64,000 bases of DNA from [Mycobacterium] nativiensis (GCF_020172685.1 NZ_CP083986.1:2414133-2478132), one strand, 5' to 3'; shown: positions 42,270 to 54,618, counted from the first letter of the stretch. Program-made: numbers and translations. Notes: a model not told the origin generated them from the letters alone.

Positions 42270-42316
42270 CGCTGACTCCTTCACTTCTCACCACGAACTG
42301 TGCCACGGTTGGTGTC

Positions 42317-42784
42317 ATGGCCGGGCAACTCGAGCCATTCGGACTGCAGCGTTTCGTCGACGCCCAGGATCGCGTCTACGACACGGTGGTCGCCGAACTG
42401 CGCGGCGGCCGCAAGCGCAGCCACTGGATCTGGTTCATCTTTCCGCAACTGGCCGGCCTGGGCTCCAGCGCGATGGCGCAGCGTTACGGCATCGCATCGC
42501 TGGCAGAGGCCCGCGCCTACCTGGCCCACGACCTGCTCGGGCCACGACTGCACGAGTGTGCGCGGCTGATCACCGCGGTGTCCGGGCGATCGATCGAGGA
42601 GGTACTCGGCCGGTCCGACGAGCTCAAACTGCGTTCCTCGATGACGTTGTTCGCACGGGCCTGCGCGGGTCATGCGGGCGCGGACTGTCCGGGCTGCAGC
42701 GACTTTCGCGCGGTGCTGGACCGCTATTTCGCCGGGGAAGAGGATCCGGTGACCGTGGACCGGCTGGCTGCCGAACCCGCCTAG
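42317..42784 (+). CDS. DUF1810 family protein
   Basis: 155 aa with the DUF1810 signatures LQRFVDAQDRVYDTVVAELRGG, HWIWFIFPQLAGLGSS and LGPRLHECARLI. Equivalent to Rv1873. No enzymatic function is established; I infer none. Transcribed divergently from lldD with a 47 bp gap; its stop shares CTAG with the convergent deaminase gene. Confidence 0.87.
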   Translation: MAGQLEPFGLQRFVDAQDRVYDTVVAELRGGRKRSHWIWFIFPQLAGLGSSAMAQRYGIASLAEARAYLAHDLLGPRLHECARLITAVSGRSIEEVLGRSDELKLRSSMTLFARACAGHAGADCPGCSDFRAVLDRYFAGEEDPVTVDRLAAEPA

Positions 42785-43272
42785 GAGTCGCCGCGGCGCT
42801 GGTAGCGGGCGCGAAACAGCGCCTTCAGGTCGTCTTCGAATTCCGGCGCCGGTCCGTCGACCACCACGTTGGGTGCGACGGCGGTGATCGGCAGCGGGGC
42901 CACCGGTGCTGTCGGCACGTGCAGCTCGGTCAGCCATTCGGCGAGTTGGGCCGCCGAGGATGCGTAGACGATTCGGCCCAATCCGACCCAGGCGTGCGCT
43001 GCCGCGCACATCGCGCAGTGCTCACCTGAGGTGTAGACGGTGGTCTGGACCCGACGGTCCGGGGCCAGGTTGGCCACCGCCCACTGGGCGATGGCCAACT
43101 CGGGATGGCGGGTGGGGTCACCGTCACCGGTCCGGTTGCGGTCCTCGAAGAGCACGGTGCCGTCGGCACCGACCAACAACGAGCCGAACGGGGCGTCGCC
43201 GCTTTCCGCTGCCGCGCCCGCCAACTCGACGCACCGGGCCAGATACTCACGGTCGGCATCACTGACTGCCAT
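42781..43272 (-). CDS. Nucleoside deaminase-like protein
   Basis: 163 aa zinc deaminase of the cytidine/guanine deaminase family. The zinc motif HPELAIAQWA (His and catalytic Glu) and SGEHCAMCAAAHAW (two Cys ligands) are complete. Substrate may be guanine or another nucleobase; residues that decide it cannot be assigned with confidence. The ATG at 43272 is favoured; a longer frame to 43515 runs into the ahpD gene on the same strand. Confidence 0.83.
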   Translation of the reverse strand: MAVSDADREYLARCVELAGAAAESGDAPFGSLLVGADGTVLFEDRNRTGDGDPTRHPELAIAQWAVANLAPDRRVQTTVYTSGEHCAMCAAAHAWVGLGRIVYASSAAQLAEWLTELHVPTAPVAPLPITAVAPNVVVDGPAPEFEDDLKALFRARYQRRGDS

Positions 43273-43286
43273 AGGACCGGAGTCTA

Positions 43287-43319
43287 CGGCGCGCGCCGGG
43301 CATGGCCCGGCGCGCGCCG
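43287..43319 (-). terminator. Strong hairpin after ahpD
   Basis: A perfect 15 bp stem (43287-43301 with 43305-43319) closes on the 3 nt loop ATG, just past the ahpD stop on the minus strand. It is all G/C apart from the loop and lacks a T tract, typical of mycobacterial terminators. Confidence 0.65.
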
Positions 43320-43331
43320 ATAGGGACTGAT

Positions 43332-43871
43332 CTACGAGGTAGCGGCTGGTACCGCTGCCCCGGCGAAGATCGCCTGCGCTACCCCGGCCACGATCGAGGC
43401 GACCTTGAGGGCCTCCAACACCGCCTCGCGGCCGACGCCCGCCTCCCGGACGACCTGCTCGTGCGAGGCGACACATGCCTGGCAGCCGTTGATCGCCGAG
43501 ACCGCGAAGCTCCACAGCTCGAAGTTGGCCTTGTCGACCCCCGGGTTGCCGATGATGTTCATCCGCAACCCGGCCCGCAGGTCGTCGTAGGCGCCATCCA
43601 AGAAGTGCCGGCCACGGTAGAACACGTTGTTCATGCCCATGATCGACGCCGCCCCCAGGGCGGCCTGGTAGGCCTCGGCCGAGAGGTTGTCGGCGGCTTC
43701 GGCGCCGATCTCGGCCAGTACCGTGGCGTTGCGAGTCGCCGCGGCGCTGGCCAGCAGACTTCCCCAGAGCTGTTCCTCGTTGAGCACGGTGGTGCGCGCG
43801 ATGGACCCCAGGTTGAGCTTGAGGTCCTTGGCGAACTCCGGGACGGCGTTCTTGAGGTTCTCGATACTCAT
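43332..43871 (-). CDS. ahpD: Alkyl hydroperoxide reductase AhpD
   Basis: 179 aa. The catalytic CxxCxxxH is intact: Cys130, Cys133 and His137 in [12 protein letters not shown]. AhpD reduces AhpC, linking it to dihydrolipoamide and lipoamide dehydrogenase. It follows ahpC 62 bp downstream on the same strand, so the pair forms an operon ending at the hairpin at 43287-43319. Confidence 0.97.
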   Translation of the reverse strand: MSIENLKNAVPEFAKDLKLNLGSIARTTVLNEEQLWGSLLASAAATRNATVLAEIGAEAADNLSAEAYQAALGAASIMGMNNVFYRGRHFLDGAYDDLRAGLRMNIIGNPGVDKANFELWSFAVSAINGCQACVASHEQVVREAGVGREAVLEALKVASIVAGVAQAIFAGAAVPAATS

Positions 43872-43933
43872 GCGCTACTCCTCTTCATCGGGGGCGAACT
43901 GCGTCGTCGCCCGCGCGGCCTTACGGCCTTCGA

Positions 43934-44521
43934 TCACACCGATTCTTTGAGCAGTTCGCCCACGTTCAGCGTCGGCTCGCCCTTCTTCCAGTTGCATGCG
44001 CACAACTCGTCGGACTGCAGCGCGTCGAGCACCCGCAGCACCTCGTCGACATTGCGGCCCACCGAGCCCGCGGTCACCGAGACGAACTGGATCTCGTTGT
44101 TGGGGTCGACGATGAAGGTGGCGCGGTCAGCGACCCCATCGGCGTTGAGCACGCCGGTGGCCTCGACCAGCTCGCGCTTGAGGTCGGACAGCATCGGGAA
44201 CGGCAGCGTCTTGAGGTCCGCGTGATCGAGGCGCCAGTTGTAGTGCACGAACTCGTTGTCGGTCGACGCCCCAAGAACCTGCGCGTCGCGGTCGGCGAAC
44301 TCGTCGTTCAGCTTGCCGAATGCGGCGATCTCGGTGGGGCACACGAAGGTGAAGTCCTTGGGCCAGAAGAAGATGATCCGCCACTTGCCCTTGTGGTCGT
44401 CGCTGGTGATGGTGGTGAAGAAGTCCTCGGGACCCTTCGCGTCGATCTTCGCCAGATCGCCCGCGACCAGCGCGGTCAGACTGTAGGCCGGAAACTGGTC
44501 GCCGATGGTCAGCAGTGCCAT
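43934..44521 (-). CDS. ahpC: Peroxiredoxin AhpC
   Basis: 195 aa, the same length as Rv2428. The peroxidatic Cys61 lies in DFTFVCPTE and the C-terminal cysteines in SDELCACNW. GAGGAG precedes the ATG at 44521. It detoxifies hydroperoxides and peroxynitrite. The divergent oxyR gene is intact here, so control by OxyR is likely. Confidence 0.97.
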   Translation of the reverse strand: MALLTIGDQFPAYSLTALVAGDLAKIDAKGPEDFFTTITSDDHKGKWRIIFFWPKDFTFVCPTEIAAFGKLNDEFADRDAQVLGASTDNEFVHYNWRLDHADLKTLPFPMLSDLKRELVEATGVLNADGVADRATFIVDPNNEIQFVSVTAGSVGRNVDEVLRVLDALQSDELCACNWKKGEPTLNVGELLKESV

Positions 44522-44640
44522 GTCACTCCTCATGGTTTTGAGTTTTAAGGGTGTTCGGGGCGAGTTGATCGCCCGCAGGCTCCATCCTGCCCCATCTCAA
44601 TTAAAAATGAAAGGTGATGCTTTGCACTATACTAATCGGT
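44522..44640. promoter_or_regulatory. ahpC-oxyR intergenic control region
   Basis: 119 bp between divergent genes. The palindrome ATAC-N6-GTAT (44629-44642) overlaps the -10 TATACT (44628-44633) and the oxyR start, a position suited to OxyR autorepression. A/T-rich stretches at 44530-44545 and 44597-44612 probably contain the ahpC promoter. Confidence 0.6.
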
Positions 44641-45576
44641 ATGGCCGATACAAGCTATCAACCGACACTGGCGGGGCTGCGGGCGTTCGCCGCGGTCGCT
44701 GAGAAGCATCACTTCAGTCTCGCGGCGGCCGGCCTGGGTCTGAGCCAATCGACGCTGTCGCAGGCACTGTCGTCACTGGAAGCCGGCCTGGGTATCCAAT
44801 TGATCGAGCGGTCCACCCGGAGGGTCTTCCTCACCCCGGAGGGCGAGCAGCTGCTGACCCACGCCCACGCCGTGCTCGACGCGGCGGCGCAGTTCTCGGC
44901 CGCCGCCGCCGGGGTCGCCGACCCGCTGCAGGGCACCATGCGGCTCGGCCTGATCCCGACGGTGGCGCCGTATGTGCTGCCGGCCGTATTGGCCGGGGCG
45001 TCGGAGCGGCTGCCCGAACTGAGTCTGCGGGTGATCGAGGATCAGACCGAACGGCTGCTGACCGGGCTGCGCGAGGGTGCGGTGGACGCGGCGCTGATCG
45101 CACTGCCGGCCGACATCGCCGGAATGACTGAAATACCTATCTATGACGAGGATTTCGTGTTGGCGCTGCCGCCGGGGCATCCATTGGCGGGCAAGCGGCG
45201 GGTGCCGCCGGCCGCCCTGGCCGACCTGCCGCTGCTGCTGCTCGACGAAGGCCACTGCCTGCGCGACCAGGCGCTGGACATCTGCCGTAACGCCGGGGTG
45301 CGGGCCGAGTTGGCCAACACTCGTGCGGCATCGCTGGCGACCGCGGTGCAGTGCGTGACCGGCGGCCTGGGCGTGACGCTGATTCCGCAGACCGCGGTGC
45401 CGGTGGAGGCCGAACGCAGCCGCCTGGGGCTGGCCTATTTCGCCACGCCCCGCCCGGGCCGGCGGATCGGGCTGGTGTTCCGTACCTCCAGCGGACGCGA
45501 CGTGCCCTACCGCAGATTGGCGGCGATCATCGGCGACGTGGTCGCCGCGGGCCACCAGGTGGAGCTGGTGCGGTAG
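44641..45576 (+). CDS. oxyR: OxyR, LysR-type peroxide regulator
   Basis: 311 aa LysR-family regulator: N-terminal helix-turn-helix ([21 protein letters not shown]) and an effector domain with the redox cysteines in [18 protein letters not shown]. The gene is intact, unlike the disrupted oxyR of M. tuberculosis. It diverges from ahpC. The start at 44641 is favoured because TATACT sits 7 nt before it (probable leaderless mRNA); an ATG at 44614 lies upstream of that hexamer. Confidence 0.93.
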   Translation: MADTSYQPTLAGLRAFAAVAEKHHFSLAAAGLGLSQSTLSQALSSLEAGLGIQLIERSTRRVFLTPEGEQLLTHAHAVLDAAAQFSAAAAGVADPLQGTMRLGLIPTVAPYVLPAVLAGASERLPELSLRVIEDQTERLLTGLREGAVDAALIALPADIAGMTEIPIYDEDFVLALPPGHPLAGKRRVPPAALADLPLLLLDEGHCLRDQALDICRNAGVRAELANTRAASLATAVQCVTGGLGVTLIPQTAVPVEAERSRLGLAYFATPRPGRRIGLVFRTSSGRDVPYRRLAAIIGDVVAAGHQVELVR

Positions 45577-45594
45577 CGCTCGCTGAGCGATGTC

Positions 45595-45600
45595 TAGGCT
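45595..45600 (+). promoter_or_regulatory. -10 hexamer TAGGCT, leaderless start at 45607
   Basis: TAGGCT lies 6 nt before the ATG of the enoyl-CoA hydratase gene, in the short gap after oxyR. Confidence 0.4.
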
Positions 45601-45606
45601 GCAGGA

Positions 45607-46368
45607 ATGATCCTGACGATCGAGGACCAGAACCGGGTGCGGACGCTGACATTGAATCGTCCGGACGCCTTGAATGCGTTCAACGAGGCGCTCTACGACG
45701 CCACCGCCGAGGCGCTGTTGGCCGCCGCGGCCGACCCGGAGGTCGCCGTCGTTCTGCTTACCGGCACCGGCCGATCCTTCAGTGCCGGCACCGATCTCAC
45801 CGAGATGCAGGCCCGGATCACCGACCCGGATTTCACCCCCGGCAAGCACGGCTTCCCCGGCCTGATCGACGCCCTGGCGCGCTTTCCCAAGCCGCTGATC
45901 TGTGCGGTCAACGGCATCGGGCTCGGCATCGGCACCACCATCCTCGGCTACGCCGACCTGGCCTTCATGTCCACCACAGCCCGGCTCAAGTGCCCGTTCA
46001 CCAGCTTGGGGGTGGCGCCGGAAGCCGCGTCGTCCTACCTGCTTCCGCAGTTGGTCGGTCGGCAGAACGCGGCGTGGCTGTTGATGTCCTCGGAGTGGGT
46101 CGACGCCGACGAGGCACTGCGAATGGGTCTGGTCTGGAAGGTGTGCGAACCGGAGGCGCTGCTCGATGAGGCTCGCCGGCATGCCGAAGTGCTTGCCTCC
46201 CGGCCGATCTCGAGCCTGATGGCGGTAAAGGCCACCATGGTCGCCCCGATCCGCGATGAGGTTGCCGCGGCGTCCGCGCGGGAGAACGCGCTGTTCGCCG
46301 AACTGATGGGCGCGCAGGCCAACGCCGAAGCGCTGGCCGAGTTCACCGGTCGGCGAGGATCAGCGTGA
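45607..46368 (+). CDS. Enoyl-CoA hydratase/isomerase family protein
   Basis: 253 aa crotonase-fold protein. The oxyanion-hole segments are GTGRSFSAGTDLTEM and AVNGIGLGIGTTILGYADLAF; the second catalytic region is SLGVAPEAASSYLLPQLVG. One of the two usual catalytic glutamates is replaced in this segment pattern, so hydratase versus isomerase cannot be told. It is not part of the M. tuberculosis order here and overlaps the convergent bfd gene by 9 bp. Confidence 0.88.
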   Translation: MILTIEDQNRVRTLTLNRPDALNAFNEALYDATAEALLAAAADPEVAVVLLTGTGRSFSAGTDLTEMQARITDPDFTPGKHGFPGLIDALARFPKPLICAVNGIGLGIGTTILGYADLAFMSTTARLKCPFTSLGVAPEAASSYLLPQLVGRQNAAWLLMSSEWVDADEALRMGLVWKVCEPEALLDEARRHAEVLASRPISSLMAVKATMVAPIRDEVAAASARENALFAELMGAQANAEALAEFTGRRGSA

Positions 46369-46596
46369 CCCGACTGCGGTGATCTCCAGGGTGAGGTGAC
46401 GCAGCGAGCCGTTGCTCGGCGTCGGCGGCGCCGCGGCCAGGGTGGCCTCGATGATGCCGCGGACCGTGCACCGGCACCGGCCGCAGTCGGCCCCCGCGCC
46501 ACACATCGCGGCGACCTCTTTCGACGTCGACGCTCCGGCGGCGACGGCATCGGACACCATCTGATTGGTGGCTCCGACACACAGGCATACGTACAT
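46360..46596 (-). CDS. Bacterioferritin-associated [2Fe-2S] ferredoxin
   Basis: 78 aa BFD-like domain with the four cysteine ligands in VCLCVGATN and CGRCRC. Such proteins reduce ferric iron in bacterioferritin to release it. bfrA lies about 1 kb away, with a probable IdeR-regulated gene between. Its C-terminal extension after the domain (about 25 residues) is unusual for the family. Confidence 0.85.
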   Translation of the reverse strand: MYVCLCVGATNQMVSDAVAAGASTSKEVAAMCGAGADCGRCRCTVRGIIEATLAAAPPTPSNGSLRHLTLEITAVGSR

Positions 46597-46606
46597 CCGG
46601 TTACCC

Positions 46607-47302
46607 CTACCGACCGTCGTTCTCAGGCGTCATCAGATCGATTGCGGCGGCGAATTCCCCGACGAACGGTCGGGGGTAGCCACCGATGCCGACACCGGTC
46701 ATCCACTCCGCGGCGGTGTCCGGGCGGTCCATCCAGCGCTGTGCGCTTGCGGCGCTGTCGATCTCCATCAGCGTCATCACCTCGCGGCCGTCGTCGACCG
46801 CCTGATACACCCACACCTTGCGCACGCCGGCCTCGGCGAACCGGCCCAGCCCGCCGTGCACCTTCGCCATCAGGTCTTCGGGGTCTGCGACCGTGGAAAC
46901 AACCCCGACGATCACCTCCGAACCGGGCAGTTCGTCACCGGGCGGGGTGAGGTTGATCTTCTCGCGGACCTCGCCGGCGAAGATCGCCGGCAGGTCGTTG
47001 ACCCCGCTGCGGTCGAACCATTCGAAGACGGCGGGGGAGCGCAGCAGTTCTTTGACGGAGATTCGGTGCCGCAGGCCGATAGTGACCAGCACCCGCTTCG
47101 GCTCGAAGGCCGACGTGTAGAGCACCGCGTGCCGCGCGCCCAGGGCCACCAACGGGGAATGGTCATCCCGGATCAGCGACCAGGTCCGGTCGACGTCGTC
47201 GACCTGGTAGTCCAGCGCGAGCACCAGTGAATGCGGGTCGTCGCGGTGGGAGACACGGCTGCCAGAAACGCCGACATGTCGGCTAGGCGAAACGAGTCTC
47301 AT
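46607..47302 (-). CDS. Unknown protein with an IdeR-like box at its start
   Basis: 231 aa with no membrane segment or signal peptide. Possible homologue of Rv1874, which sits next to bfrA in M. tuberculosis; I am not certain. The two halves look like they may share an alpha+beta barrel design (SLVLALDYQVDD and GSEVIVGVVSTV at the starts). An IdeR-like box lies two bases upstream of the ATG, and a TAGACT -10 is 8 nt before it, suggesting a leaderless iron-regulated gene. It is divergent from bfrA. Confidence 0.7.
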   Translation of the reverse strand: MRLVSPSRHVGVSGSRVSHRDDPHSLVLALDYQVDDVDRTWSLIRDDHSPLVALGARHAVLYTSAFEPKRVLVTIGLRHRISVKELLRSPAVFEWFDRSGVNDLPAIFAGEVREKINLTPPGDELPGSEVIVGVVSTVADPEDLMAKVHGGLGRFAEAGVRKVWVYQAVDDGREVMTLMEIDSAASAQRWMDRPDTAAEWMTGVGIGGYPRPFVGEFAAAIDLMTPENDGR

Positions 47303-47303
47303 G

Positions 47304-47322
47304 TTAGTAGAGTCTAACCTAA
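47304..47322. promoter_or_regulatory. IdeR-like iron box
   Basis: Read on the minus strand the 19 bp is TTAGGTTAGACTCTACTAA, 15 of 19 matches to the mycobacterial IdeR consensus. It covers the -10 TAGACT (plus 47311-47316) of the minus-strand gene and lies 207 bp before bfrA, so it may repress the former and activate the latter in high iron. Confidence 0.72.
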
Positions 47323-47528
47323 GTTCCGCGCATCAGGCACGGTCCCCGGCGATCCGTTCCCGCCGGCTCCGGTGGCCGATGTGCCGATTCGACGCGCCGA
47401 GACGCGGGTAAACAACGCCCTGCGACCGGCGACCTGCACTAGATTGAATTCGGCGCGTTACGGCGATGATCCAGCCCAATCCGTCGTCGCGGCCGGCATG
47501 CGAGGTTCTTCACACCAGAGGAGTGATC

Positions 47529-48008
47529 ATGCAAGGCGACCCCGAGGTTCTCAAACTGCTCAACGAGCAGTTGACCAGCGAACTCACCGCGATCAACCAG
47601 TATTTCCTGCATTCGAAGATGCAGGACAATTGGGGGTTCACCGAGTTGGCCGGCCACACCCGCGCCGAATCTTTCGAGGAGATGCGCCACGCCGAGGCGA
47701 TCACCGACCGCATCCTGCTGCTCGACGGCCTGCCGAACTACCAGCGCATCGGATCGCTGCGCATCGGCCAGACCCTGCGCGAGCAGTTCGAGAGCGACCT
47801 CGCGGTCGAAATGGACGTGCTGAACCGGCTGCGGCCGGGCATCGTGATGTGCCGCGAGAAGCAGGACAGCACCACGGCCAAGCTGCTTGAGGGCATCCTC
47901 GCCGAGGAGGAATCCCACATCGACTATCTGCAGACTCAACTGGAGCTGATGGACAAGCTCGGCGAGGCGCTGTACTCGGCGCAGTGCGTCTCCCGCCCGC
48001 CGTCCTGA
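47529..48008 (+). CDS. bfrA: Bacterioferritin BfrA
   Basis: 159 aa haem-binding ferritin, nearly identical in plan to Rv1876. The haem ligand Met52 and ferroxidase residues are present (Glu18, Glu51, His54 in FEEMRHAE; EEESHIDYL later). The ATG at 47529 follows AGAGGAG; a longer start at 47466 lacks one. It stores iron and can be emptied by the BFD protein nearby. Confidence 0.96.
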   Translation: MQGDPEVLKLLNEQLTSELTAINQYFLHSKMQDNWGFTELAGHTRAESFEEMRHAEAITDRILLLDGLPNYQRIGSLRIGQTLREQFESDLAVEMDVLNRLRPGIVMCREKQDSTTAKLLEGILAEEESHIDYLQTQLELMDKLGEALYSAQCVSRPPS

Positions 48009-48011
48009 TAG

Positions 48012-50123
<2,112 letters not shown>

Positions 50124-50133
50124 CATCGCCGGT

Positions 50134-50628
50134 ATGAGCCGAATCGGAGATTTCGAAGCCCACGACATGACTGGCTGGATGGCCAAGTCACCCGAACTCG
50201 CCGCCGGCATAGGCGGATTCAGCACCGCGGTCTACAACAAGGGCCGACTGCCGATGCGCACCCGGGAGCTTGCCCGGATGGTGATCGCTCAGGCCAACGA
50301 GTGCACGGTGTGCATGAACACCCGCGATGCCGACGGCCCGGCGGCCGGGGTGAGCGAGGACCTCTACGACCACGCGGACCAGTGGCGCACCTGGCCGGGC
50401 TACAGCCCCCAGGAACGGATCGCGGCCGAGTTCGCCCACCGATTCGCCACTGACCACACCGGCCTGCGCGACGACGAGGACTTCTGGTCGCGGTGCTCCG
50501 AGCATCTCAGCGACGAGCTGCTCGCCGACCTCGCGCTGTCGTGTGCGTTGTGGGTTGGCATGGGGCGGCTGCTGCGCACCCTGGACATCGGTCAGGCCTG
50601 CGCATTCACCCTGCCCAGCCGGGTCTGA
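50134..50628 (+). CDS. AhpD/carboxymuconolactone decarboxylase-like protein
   Basis: 164 aa with the AhpD-like redox motif Cys57 and Cys60 (NECTVCMNTR), but the His found in true AhpD (CxxCxxxH) is replaced by Arg64. The fold signatures MRTRELARMVIAQ and the C-terminal LADLALSCALWVGMGRLLR fit the carboxymuconolactone decarboxylase superfamily. Activity is uncertain; peroxidase-like reduction is possible. It follows the MFS exporter by 10 bp. Confidence 0.8.
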   Translation: MSRIGDFEAHDMTGWMAKSPELAAGIGGFSTAVYNKGRLPMRTRELARMVIAQANECTVCMNTRDADGPAAGVSEDLYDHADQWRTWPGYSPQERIAAEFAHRFATDHTGLRDDEDFWSRCSEHLSDELLADLALSCALWVGMGRLLRTLDIGQACAFTLPSRV

Positions 50629-50709
50629 TGCCCCCGGCGCCTTGACAGGTGTCAAGGCACGCGCCGGCCTCGCCTACAGTCATGCGCAGTCGAGGACCGG
50701 AGGTGGAAA

Positions 50710-52665
50710 GTGGCAGGACGTAGGGCGCGGACGGTCGGATGGGCGTTGGCGGTAACCGCTGCCGCGGGAGTTGCCGGCCTGGCGCTGCGCCGCTCGGGTG
50801 CTCCCCGGGTCCGCCAGGAGAACCCCGCCCCGTTCAGCCCGGCCTGGACCGCTCCGCCCGCACGCTACGGCGTCGGGGTACGGCGCAACGTGGCCGTGCC
50901 GATGAGCGACGGTGTGGTGCTGCGCGTCGACATCCACTACCCGACCGTGCCCGAGACCGGCGCGCCCGCCGACGGGCCGTTTCCGGTGCTGCTGTCGTTG
51001 ACCCCCTACGGCAAACTGGCGCCGCCGCCGGCGGCGCAGATCGGCGGCGGTCCCGCGCCGCACCTGATCCGGCGCGGCTACATCGAGGTGATGGTCGACG
51101 TCCGCGGCACCGGGGCATCCGGCGGGTCGTTCGAGATGTTCGGTCCGGACCAGACCCGCGACGGCGTCGAGCTGGTCACCTGGGCGTCGGCCCTGCCGAA
51201 CTCCAACGGCCGGGTCGGCATGTTCGGCATCTCCTATCTGGCGATCAACCAGCTGTTCACAGCGGCCGCGGTCGGCCCGGACTCACCACTGAAGGCGATC
51301 TTCCCGGTGATGGCCGCCAATGACTTCTACCGGGATGCCGCGACGATGGGCGGGGTGTCGCACCTGCGCACTGTGCACGGGTACGGCTCGGTGTACAGGT
51401 TGCTCAACCTGATCAACCCGACCCTGGAGTTCTTCACCCCCGGCGGGCACGCGCGGCCCCGCGCGGGCGGGCTGGCCGCGGTGCGCCAGCGCGGCAAGGA
51501 CCAGCGCAGCTACTTCGAGCCGCTGGTCACCGAGGCGCGCACCGGCGGTGACGCGGCTTTCGACGGGCCGTTCTGGGACAGCATGCGGCCCGACCTGATC
51601 CTGCCCGAGATCGCCGCCAACAATGTGGCCGTCTTTTTGACCGGCGGCTGGCACGACGCCTTCCAACGCGGTGCACCCTTGAACTACGCGGCGTTGCAGA
51701 ACGCCTACATCGGCCGGCCGGCGAATGCCCCGATGCAGCCCGGACAACCGCTGAGCGACCGGATCAAGCTGATGATGGGGCCGTGGTACCACGTGTCGGA
51801 CTACGACGGCCTGAACATCCAGGACCTGCAGCTGCGCTGGTTCGACTACTGGCTCAAAGACGATGCGACCGCGGCGATGTCCGGTGCGCCGTTCACCTTC
51901 CGGCCGATCGGGGACAACCGGTGGTACCACACCCGCGAGTACCCGATCCCCGAAACCACGCCGACCCGGCTGTACCTCTCGGACGCCGGCCGGTTGACCG
52001 CCGACGCCGCGACCGAGCAGACCCTTGCCACGTTGCCGTACCGTTCGCGCGGTCCGGTATCGGGACGCAGCATGGAGCAATGGACGCTGGGGCTCACCAG
52101 TTTCGCCACCGCGGCAGCCGGCGGCCGCACCCGATACGACCAGGACAACCGCCGGGTGCAGCCTGGGGCACTGACCTACACCACCGAGCCGTTCGATTCG
52201 CCGGCCCTGATCGCCGGGCCGGTGATGCTCAGCGTGCAGGCGAGCGCGGATAGCACCGAGACGCTGTGGGTCGCCCATCTCGACGACGTCGCCCCCGAGG
52301 GCGTCAGCCGGCCTCTGACGCAGGGCGCGCTGCTCGGATCACACCGGGAACTCGACCCGGACCGCACGTGGTACCTGCCCGACGGCACCGTGCTGCGCCC
52401 GCAGCATTTGAGCACCCGCGACGCGGCGCAGCCCGTCGAACCGGGGGAGCCGACGCGCTATGACATCGAGATCTTCCCGACCGCGGCACTGATCGCCCCC
52501 GGGCACCGGCTACGTCTGACGTTGACGACCTACGACTTCCCGCACCTGGTGCCGACCGAATCCGCCCGTCAGGCGTTGGCCGGCGGCATCTACCGGGTGC
52601 AGCAGGGCGGGCCTACGCCGTCGTTCCTGCTGCTGCCGGTGGCCGCCCCGGACGCCCTGGACTGA
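50710..52665 (+). CDS. CocE/NonD-type hydrolase (X-Pro dipeptidyl-peptidase family)
   Basis: 651 aa, probably equivalent to Rv1835c, though placed elsewhere. An N-terminal hydrophobic stretch (WALAVTAAAGVAGLAL) may anchor it. The catalytic Ser is in GRVGMFGISYLAINQ, with the X-Pro-DPP C-terminal jelly-roll from about residue 420 on (TRLYLSDAGRLT through RLRLTLTTYDFPH). Substrate may be an ester or peptide; cocaine esterase and glutaryl acylases share the fold. GTG 50710 follows GGAGG at 50698-50703 closely. Confidence 0.85.
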   Translation: MAGRRARTVGWALAVTAAAGVAGLALRRSGAPRVRQENPAPFSPAWTAPPARYGVGVRRNVAVPMSDGVVLRVDIHYPTVPETGAPADGPFPVLLSLTPYGKLAPPPAAQIGGGPAPHLIRRGYIEVMVDVRGTGASGGSFEMFGPDQTRDGVELVTWASALPNSNGRVGMFGISYLAINQLFTAAAVGPDSPLKAIFPVMAANDFYRDAATMGGVSHLRTVHGYGSVYRLLNLINPTLEFFTPGGHARPRAGGLAAVRQRGKDQRSYFEPLVTEARTGGDAAFDGPFWDSMRPDLILPEIAANNVAVFLTGGWHDAFQRGAPLNYAALQNAYIGRPANAPMQPGQPLSDRIKLMMGPWYHVSDYDGLNIQDLQLRWFDYWLKDDATAAMSGAPFTFRPIGDNRWYHTREYPIPETTPTRLYLSDAGRLTADAATEQTLATLPYRSRGPVSGRSMEQWTLGLTSFATAAAGGRTRYDQDNRRVQPGALTYTTEPFDSPALIAGPVMLSVQASADSTETLWVAHLDDVAPEGVSRPLTQGALLGSHRELDPDRTWYLPDGTVLRPQHLSTRDAAQPVEPGEPTRYDIEIFPTAALIAPGHRLRLTLTTYDFPHLVPTESARQALAGGIYRVQQGGPTPSFLLLPVAAPDALD

Positions 52666-52674
52666 TCAGCCCTT

Positions 52675-52708
52675 TTCTACTGGCCCTGTTCTACTGGCCC
52701 TGTTCTAC
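52675..52708. repeat. Short 14 bp direct duplication at a gene end
   Basis: TTCTACTGGCCCTG occurs twice in direct repeat, followed by a further TTCTAC. The repeat spans the stop codon of the SRPBCC gene and its downstream gap, and looks like a slippage product. Confidence 0.7.
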
Positions 52709-53152
52709 GACGTCCCGGATGCGCTCCAGCGTGCGCCGCATGTCGCGGATGTTGTTGCGCTGCCGCAGGAAACCGCCGAACGCGTAGTAGTACACGTTGG
52801 TCAGGACGGAGTCGGCCAGCCGGAACGACTCGGTGACATCGGTACCGTCCGCGGTGGGGATCAACTCGTAGCGCCACTTGTTCAGGGCTCGATCACCGGC
52901 GAGCACCGCGAAGCCGAACACCCGGTTCGGTTCGCACTCGGTGACCCGGCACGTCGTCCAGTAGACCGGCCCGATCCCGTTTCGCCGGACGTGGCCGCGG
53001 AAGCGTGCCCCGACCGCCGGTCCGGTGGCACCGTCGAGCCATTCGGCTTCGAAGGTCTCCGGGGAGAACTGCCCGATCTTGCGGACATCGGCCACCAGAT
53101 CCCAGATCCGTTCGGCCGGGGCCGCCATGTGTACTGTCGCTGAACCCTGCAT
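52691..53152 (-). CDS. SRPBCC (START-like) family protein
   Basis: 153 aa from MQGSATVHMAAPAERIW at 53152, the same length as Rv1883c. Polyketide-cyclase/lipid-transfer type fold: IWDLVADVRKIGQFSPETFEAEW in the N-terminal part and FRLADSVLTNVYYYAFGGF near the C-terminus. Ligand is unknown. In M. tuberculosis rpfC and a chorismate mutase separate this gene from fbpB; here they are absent. Confidence 0.88.
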   Translation of the reverse strand: MQGSATVHMAAPAERIWDLVADVRKIGQFSPETFEAEWLDGATGPAVGARFRGHVRRNGIGPVYWTTCRVTECEPNRVFGFAVLAGDRALNKWRYELIPTADGTDVTESFRLADSVLTNVYYYAFGGFLRQRNNIRDMRRTLERIRDVVEQGQ

Positions 53153-53200
53153 GCTTGCCAATCCAAGCACTCCAGGCGCCGCGGGGTAACCCCTCCCGGG

Positions 53201-53241
53201 AAAAGCACTGCGCCCCATCCGGAATCGGATGGGGCGCAGTG
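53201..53241 (-). terminator. Rho-independent terminator of the antigen 85 gene
   Basis: A perfect 15 bp stem (53206-53220 with 53227-53241) and a 6 nt loop are followed, on the minus strand, by CTTTT (53205-53201). Stem strength plus the T tract makes this one of the clearest intrinsic terminators in the window. Confidence 0.85.
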
Positions 53242-53271
53242 ATGAGACTTCGACGCTCGCAAGCGGAGGGC

Positions 53272-54618
<1,347 letters not shown>

